The notes under the pieces are model-generated. The model did no database searches and was not told where the DNA came from. It saw nothing but the letters and a program-made list of their open reading frames with translations. The translations under genes and the position numbers were made by a program. A stretch of 9,689 nt of DNA from Bdellovibrionales bacterium (lineage in GTDB: Bacteria; Bdellovibrionota; Bdellovibrionia; Bdellovibrionales; UBA1609): assembly GCA_020435185.1 (NCBI GenBank), contig JAGRAA010000195.1, positions 917-10,605 of the forward strand, given 5' to 3'. This document shows, in pieces, positions 6,187 to 9,689 of this stretch. The first letter of the stretch is position 1. Each line of letters begins with the position of its first letter.

Positions 6187-7472
6187 AAACGATCCTCTTT
6201 TTTATTGGGATATTGACGGGGGTTAATCCCCTGTTGTGGGCTGAAACACTTAATTATCAAAGTGCTATTCAAAAATATATCGACGTGAGTACGCAGATAA
6301 AGGCTGCAGAGTTGAATGCTCAGGCTGCACAGAATGATTACAAAGAAGCTTGGACGACTTTAGTTCCAAGCATTGATTTGACAGGATCAGTAGGAGAGCA
6401 GAAGCTGAGTTTGGGATCTTTGTTTGGAGGGTCTGGAGTTTTGACTTCACGAAGTTATTTCGTAGGGCTTAAAACAACCCATGCGTTTATAGCGGGCGGG
6501 AGAATTTGGGGTACTCTGGATTTAAAAGAAAATCTAAGAGATTCTTCGCGGCTAAAATTAAAATCTGTAAAGCAAAAATTAATCTTAGGGTTTTCTGAAA
6601 AATTATATCGATTTCAGGCGCTTCATCAGAAGCTAGATTTGGTGAAACAGTCTCAAAAAACTCAAGAAGGGTTTTTAAATATCACCAAAAGTAAGTTTAA
6701 AAGAGGCAATGTTAGATCCTATGAAATGGATCAAGTGACTGCTGAGTACTACTCTTATTATCCTCGTATTCGAGAACTGGAAAGAAATTTAGTGAATCTT
6801 AGTGCAGAAATTCATTCGGATTTATTGGTTCCGCCGGGGACGTTGCAGTTTAGTCTTGATAGGGATGCTCCTGTTGCTCGAGTGGATTTGTTGAGTGAAG
6901 ATCGGCTTCTTCAAGAGGCCAGTGAGCGTCGGCCAGATATCAAAGAGAGTGAGCTCGCTGTGGAAATAGCTGAGTTGAATAAAACAATCGTCATGTCTGC
7001 TCATTATCCTTCGCTTGTTTTTCAAGGACAGTGGGGATATTTGAGCTCGAGTTCCGACAATTTATTTGATACCACAGATACAGGAAACTCTTTTAGTCTC
7101 GTTTTAAGTATTCCTATTTTCTCTGGCTTATCCTCGGTTTATGCGCGTCGATCTGCTGAAAACAAGATCATGATTAATGAAAAAGATTTAGCTCAAAAAA
7201 GAAGAGACTTGAAGGCAGAGGTGGTAAGTGCTCTTGAAGATTACAACGCCAGTTTAGAGTCTATACGATACACTAAAAAATGGGCTGAAAGCTCTGAAAG
7301 TGCTTTGGTTAAAGGTGGTAAAAGTTATAGGACGGGAATTATTAACAACACTCAGCTCGTTCAACTGCAGCAGTCAAAAGAGAGAGCCGCGAGTGCCTAT
7401 ATTGACGCAAAAGTGGCCTTGCGAATGGCAGTGTTGAGATTAAAGTATACTTTAGGTAGGGATATTTTTTGA
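6183..7472 (+). CDS. TolC-family outer-membrane efflux protein
   Basis: A trimeric outer-membrane channel protein of the TolC/OEP family, which normally serves a type I secretion or multidrug efflux pump. The 429 residues start with a signal peptide (1-20, ending LLWA before ETLNYQ) without a lipobox cysteine, so it is not an OprM-type lipoprotein. Two homologous halves follow: about 22-215 and about 240-425. The second contains the family signatures RRPDIKESELAVEIAE, SIPIFSGLSSVYARRSAENK, and YRTGIINNTQLVQLQQSKERAASAYIDAK. Long helical heptad-like stretches fit the periplasmic coiled coil. The ATG overlaps the stop of the upstream gene by 4 nt, and the stop overlaps the TTG start of resB. 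No periplasmic adaptor or inner-membrane pump gene lies in the window, so the partner is unknown. Confidence 0.93.
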   Translation: MKTILFFIGILTGVNPLLWAETLNYQSAIQKYIDVSTQIKAAELNAQAAQNDYKEAWTTLVPSIDLTGSVGEQKLSLGSLFGGSGVLTSRSYFVGLKTTHAFIAGGRIWGTLDLKENLRDSSRLKLKSVKQKLILGFSEKLYRFQALHQKLDLVKQSQKTQEGFLNITKSKFKRGNVRSYEMDQVTAEYYSYYPRIRELERNLVNLSAEIHSDLLVPPGTLQFSLDRDAPVARVDLLSEDRLLQEASERRPDIKESELAVEIAELNKTIVMSAHYPSLVFQGQWGYLSSSSDNLFDTTDTGNSFSLVLSIPIFSGLSSVYARRSAENKIMINEKDLAQKRRDLKAEVVSALEDYNASLESIRYTKKWAESSESALVKGGKSYRTGIINNTQLVQLQQSKERAASAYIDAKVALRMAVLRLKYTLGRDIF

Positions 7473-8884
7473 AAAAGATCATTAAAAAAATAGAAAGCGC
7501 TTATGGCTTTGTAATATCCGTTAAATTTGCAGTATTTACTATTGTTTCATTAGGAATTATATCTGCTGTTGGAACCGTTTATGAGTCCCTTTATGATATG
7601 GAAATGGCTCAAGAGCTCGTCTATCATTCTCCCTATATGTATGTAGTATTAGGCTTTTTGTGTTTCACTCTGGTTGGGGTGATTATTGATCGCTATCCCT
7701 GGAAACTTCACCATTTGGGTTTTATTTTAGCGCATGTGGGTATAATTTTGTTGCTGTTGGGGTCCTATGTCACTCGCCAAATAGGTGTTGATGGAAGTAT
7801 GAGTTTCGGAATTGGAGAAAAGCAAAGAAGGGTTCTGCTTTCAGGTAAAGAAGTTAATATTTACGCGAGCTTTGGTGAAGGCAGACTGAAAAGGATTTCC
7901 AGAAATAAAGCAAATTTTTTGCAAAATCCTCCTTCTCGTCAAAATCCTTATGTCATTGAGTCAGGAAATTATAAGTTTGAAGTCCTCGAGTACGCCCATT
8001 TTGCGGACAGAGAGACTCAAATTAAAAAATCCGAATTAGTAAAAGATGGTCCGGCATTGAGATTCCAAATTGAAGGGTCTCGAGCTCAGTTTACTCAATG
8101 GATCAGGGCGACTCAGTCCAAGCCTTTTGAGCAAATGCAGTTGGGGCCTGCTGAGATTGTACTTAGTCCCTTTCAGGGAGTTGGCCAAGGTTTCGAGTAT
8201 AAAGGTGGGAATGTCATCGTTATCCGTCCTGATTTTAAAGAAAAGGACCGAGTTCTGTACGAAATTTATGGAAAATCTAAGAATGGTCTTATTAAAAAAG
8301 GGCATGCGCAGATTGGAGATGTTATTCCTACGGGTTGGATGGATTTCAATTTCAGAATATTAAACTTTTATCCTCACTCTTTTTTTGAAGTGAGCTATAT
8401 TCCTAGAAAATACCCTGGAAAGTTTTCGCAACCAGCGATTTTATTTCGTCACCAGGGTCAGGAGTATTGGCTCGGCTTGAATGCCTCGAGAACTTTTTTT
8501 GAAAAAGATCGAGGATTGGCTCTTGCTTTCGAGCAAAGCTCGATTATGCTAAACTTTGATATACTCCTTAAAGATTTTCGCATTGGTAGATACCAAGGGA
8601 CAATGAGAGCGGCCAGCTATGAGAGTGATGTTGTCGTTGATGGGAAAGTCGTCAATATCTCAATGAATGAACCTATGAAGCATGATGGATTTACTTTTTA
8701 TCAAGCTTCTTTTCAACAAGATGAAATGGGAAAACCTACGACATCGATACTTTCTGTAAATAAAGATCCTGGTCGATGGTTAAAATATTTGGGGAGTTTA
8801 CTTATAGTCTTAGGGTCGACGATATTGTTCTTTTTTAAAAAGGTATTTGTAAAACAAAGGAAGTCTCATGAAAAGTCTGCATAA
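7469..8884 (+). CDS. resB: System II cytochrome c biogenesis protein ResB/Ccs1
   Basis: ResB works with CcsA to move heme across the cytoplasmic membrane and attach it to apocytochromes c in the periplasm (System II). The 471 residues show the standard plan. There are three N-terminal membrane segments (about 17-38, 56-73, 80-102), a large periplasmic domain (about 105-435) and a final membrane helix (about 438-456) with a basic cytoplasmic tail. The third helix begins with H81-H82 and includes H89 (KLHHLGFILAHVGI), a candidate heme-ligand region. The segment before the last helix, MNEPMKHDGFTFYQASF then DPGRWLKYLGS, is typical of the family. Translation probably starts at TTG (7469), which overlaps the TolC stop; TAGGGA lies 6 nt upstream. 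The 3' end overlaps the ccsA start by 17 nt. ResB and CcsA are often adjacent, supporting both calls. Confidence 0.92.
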   Translation: MKKIIKKIESAYGFVISVKFAVFTIVSLGIISAVGTVYESLYDMEMAQELVYHSPYMYVVLGFLCFTLVGVIIDRYPWKLHHLGFILAHVGIILLLLGSYVTRQIGVDGSMSFGIGEKQRRVLLSGKEVNIYASFGEGRLKRISRNKANFLQNPPSRQNPYVIESGNYKFEVLEYAHFADRETQIKKSELVKDGPALRFQIEGSRAQFTQWIRATQSKPFEQMQLGPAEIVLSPFQGVGQGFEYKGGNVIVIRPDFKEKDRVLYEIYGKSKNGLIKKGHAQIGDVIPTGWMDFNFRILNFYPHSFFEVSYIPRKYPGKFSQPAILFRHQGQEYWLGLNASRTFFEKDRGLALAFEQSSIMLNFDILLKDFRIGRYQGTMRAASYESDVVVDGKVVNISMNEPMKHDGFTFYQASFQQDEMGKPTTSILSVNKDPGRWLKYLGSLLIVLGSTILFFFKKVFVKQRKSHEKSA

Positions 8885-9689
8885 ATTAGTTCAGGTCATT
8901 CTCTCTCTTGCTGTAATTTTCAGTAGTGTGAGCTCTTTCGGAGCCATTGCAGAAGCGCTTAAAATGATCCCGGTCCAGGATAGGGGTAGGATTAAGCCCT
9001 ATGATTCTTTTGCCAGAGAAAGCTTGCAGCTGATTTATGGAAAGCAAAGCTACAATAAAAAAGAAGCGGTCGACATAGTGTTGACCTGGGTGCTCATCCC
9101 TCAGTTTTGGGAGGATCAGCAGATTATTGAACTCAGTAGCGCGAGTTTGAGAGAAGCTCTTAAGTTGAAAGAGCATCGTACTTTGTACACGTTAAAAGAG
9201 TTGTTGAGCAATGAGAGAACCACTTTACTGTTTCAACAGTTGAAGTCTTACAGTGAAAAAGAAAAAAAATTAAGCCCCTTTTATCAGGATGTTCAACGGC
9301 TACAAAATCAAGTCTCATTGTTTCACGGGATATCCACTGGGCAGTCTTTGAGTGTTATGCCCAATCCTGAATCAACCACTTGGTTTACTTTGGCGGAGTT
9401 ATCAGGGGAAGATGCGGACAGTTTTAAGGCGATTACTGATCAGCTGATTAAAGCGACTACAGAGGCTGTTAAAGCGAAGGATTCTGCAACAAAAGAAGCT
9501 GTTCAAGGTTTGAAAACACAAGTGGATACCTATATCGAGCGAATTCTGCAAAATGATACACATCATGTTGTAGATATGAACAAGATTAAGGCTGAGGTTT
9601 TTTTAAATTCGTTTGAACCTTTTTTAAAATCTTGGATTTTTTATCTTCTAGGATCTTTGTTTTTATTGATAGCGCTGTTTAACGGTTCA
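8868..9689 (+). CDS. ccsA: System II cytochrome c synthase CcsA, N-terminal part (cut by right edge)
   Basis: 274 codons are present and the frame is open at the right edge. The visible part has a signal sequence or first membrane segment (about 8-26) and then a long, soluble, probably periplasmic region. This region begins with IPVQDRGRIKPYDSFARE (about 34-51), a motif I associate with the extended CcsA proteins found beside ResB in Bacteroidota, Campylobacterota and deltaproteobacterial groups. Helical, lysine- and glutamine-rich segments follow. A membrane helix starts near residue 256 (SWIFYLLGSLFLLIALF) at the edge. The heme-binding WWD segment and remaining helices that would prove the call lie outside the window. 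ATG at 8868 follows AAAGGAAG with good spacing and lies inside the end of resB, implying coupled translation. The call rests on the motif and the resB neighbour. Confidence 0.82.
   Translation, partial: MKSLHKLVQVILSLAVIFSSVSSFGAIAEALKMIPVQDRGRIKPYDSFARESLQLIYGKQSYNKKEAVDIVLTWVLIPQFWEDQQIIELSSASLREALKLKEHRTLYTLKELLSNERTTLLFQQLKSYSEKEKKLSPFYQDVQRLQNQVSLFHGISTGQSLSVMPNPESTTWFTLAELSGEDADSFKAITDQLIKATTEAVKAKDSATKEAVQGLKTQVDTYIERILQNDTHHVVDMNKIKAEVFLNSFEPFLKSWIFYLLGSLFLLIALFNGS

Noticed and set aside
8070..8363. 97-codon plus-strand frame inside resB, and 89-codon minus-strand frame over the same area
   Set aside because: Both lie in the middle of the ResB periplasmic domain and are frame shadows of it.
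8886..9176. 96-codon minus-strand frame opposite ccsA
   Set aside because: It is antisense to the CcsA N-terminus with its VQD-GRIKP motif; there is no independent support.

Overview
The window is an AT-rich stretch of bacterial chromosome with tightly packed genes, mostly from envelope and cofactor pathways. The gene set is a type II secretion GspC/GspD pair, a TolC-like outer-membrane channel and System II (ResB/CcsA) cytochrome c assembly with a long periplasmic extension on CcsA. It points to a Gram-negative, respiring bacterium. The overall style would fit the Bdellovibrionota or deltaproteobacterial-grade lineages, but that placement is inference, not something a single marker here proves. 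No rRNA, tRNA, CRISPR array, transposase or other mobile-element gene was seen.

Layout. Positions 1-2304 (minus strand) hold gspC followed by the first 440 codons of gspD, which runs off the left edge. Positions 2305-2894 form the only long stretch without a convincing gene (590 bp). It contains several inverted repeats and a short TTG-initiated reading frame of unknown status. Positions 2895-3569 (plus) encode a 224-residue protein with no confident family; its C-terminal half faintly resembles the end of FabD-type acyltransferases. It converges, 13 bp apart, on a two-gene minus-strand unit (5260 to 3583). That unit consists of a PduO-type cob(I)alamin adenosyltransferase and an overlapping protein that looks like a tandem GNAT acetyltransferase.

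A 122-bp divergent intergenic region (5261-5382) carries recognisable sigma70-like promoters on both strands and a 6-bp inverted repeat. To its right is a plus-strand operon of four overlapping genes: N-formylglutamate amidohydrolase family protein, TolC-family channel, ResB, and CcsA (cut by the right edge).

How the genes work together. GspC is the inner-membrane component that recruits the GspD secretin, so the left block belongs to a type II secretion operon continuing off the left edge. ResB and CcsA form the System II heme exporter and cytochrome c synthase. The two genes upstream of resB overlap the start of the next gene and so are probably translationally coupled, but no known pathway joins them to cytochrome maturation. 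Most of the window consists of recognisable families. The unusual parts are the unexplained 224-residue protein, the structured 590-bp gap, the cobalamin/GNAT pair and the mixed composition of the right-hand operon.
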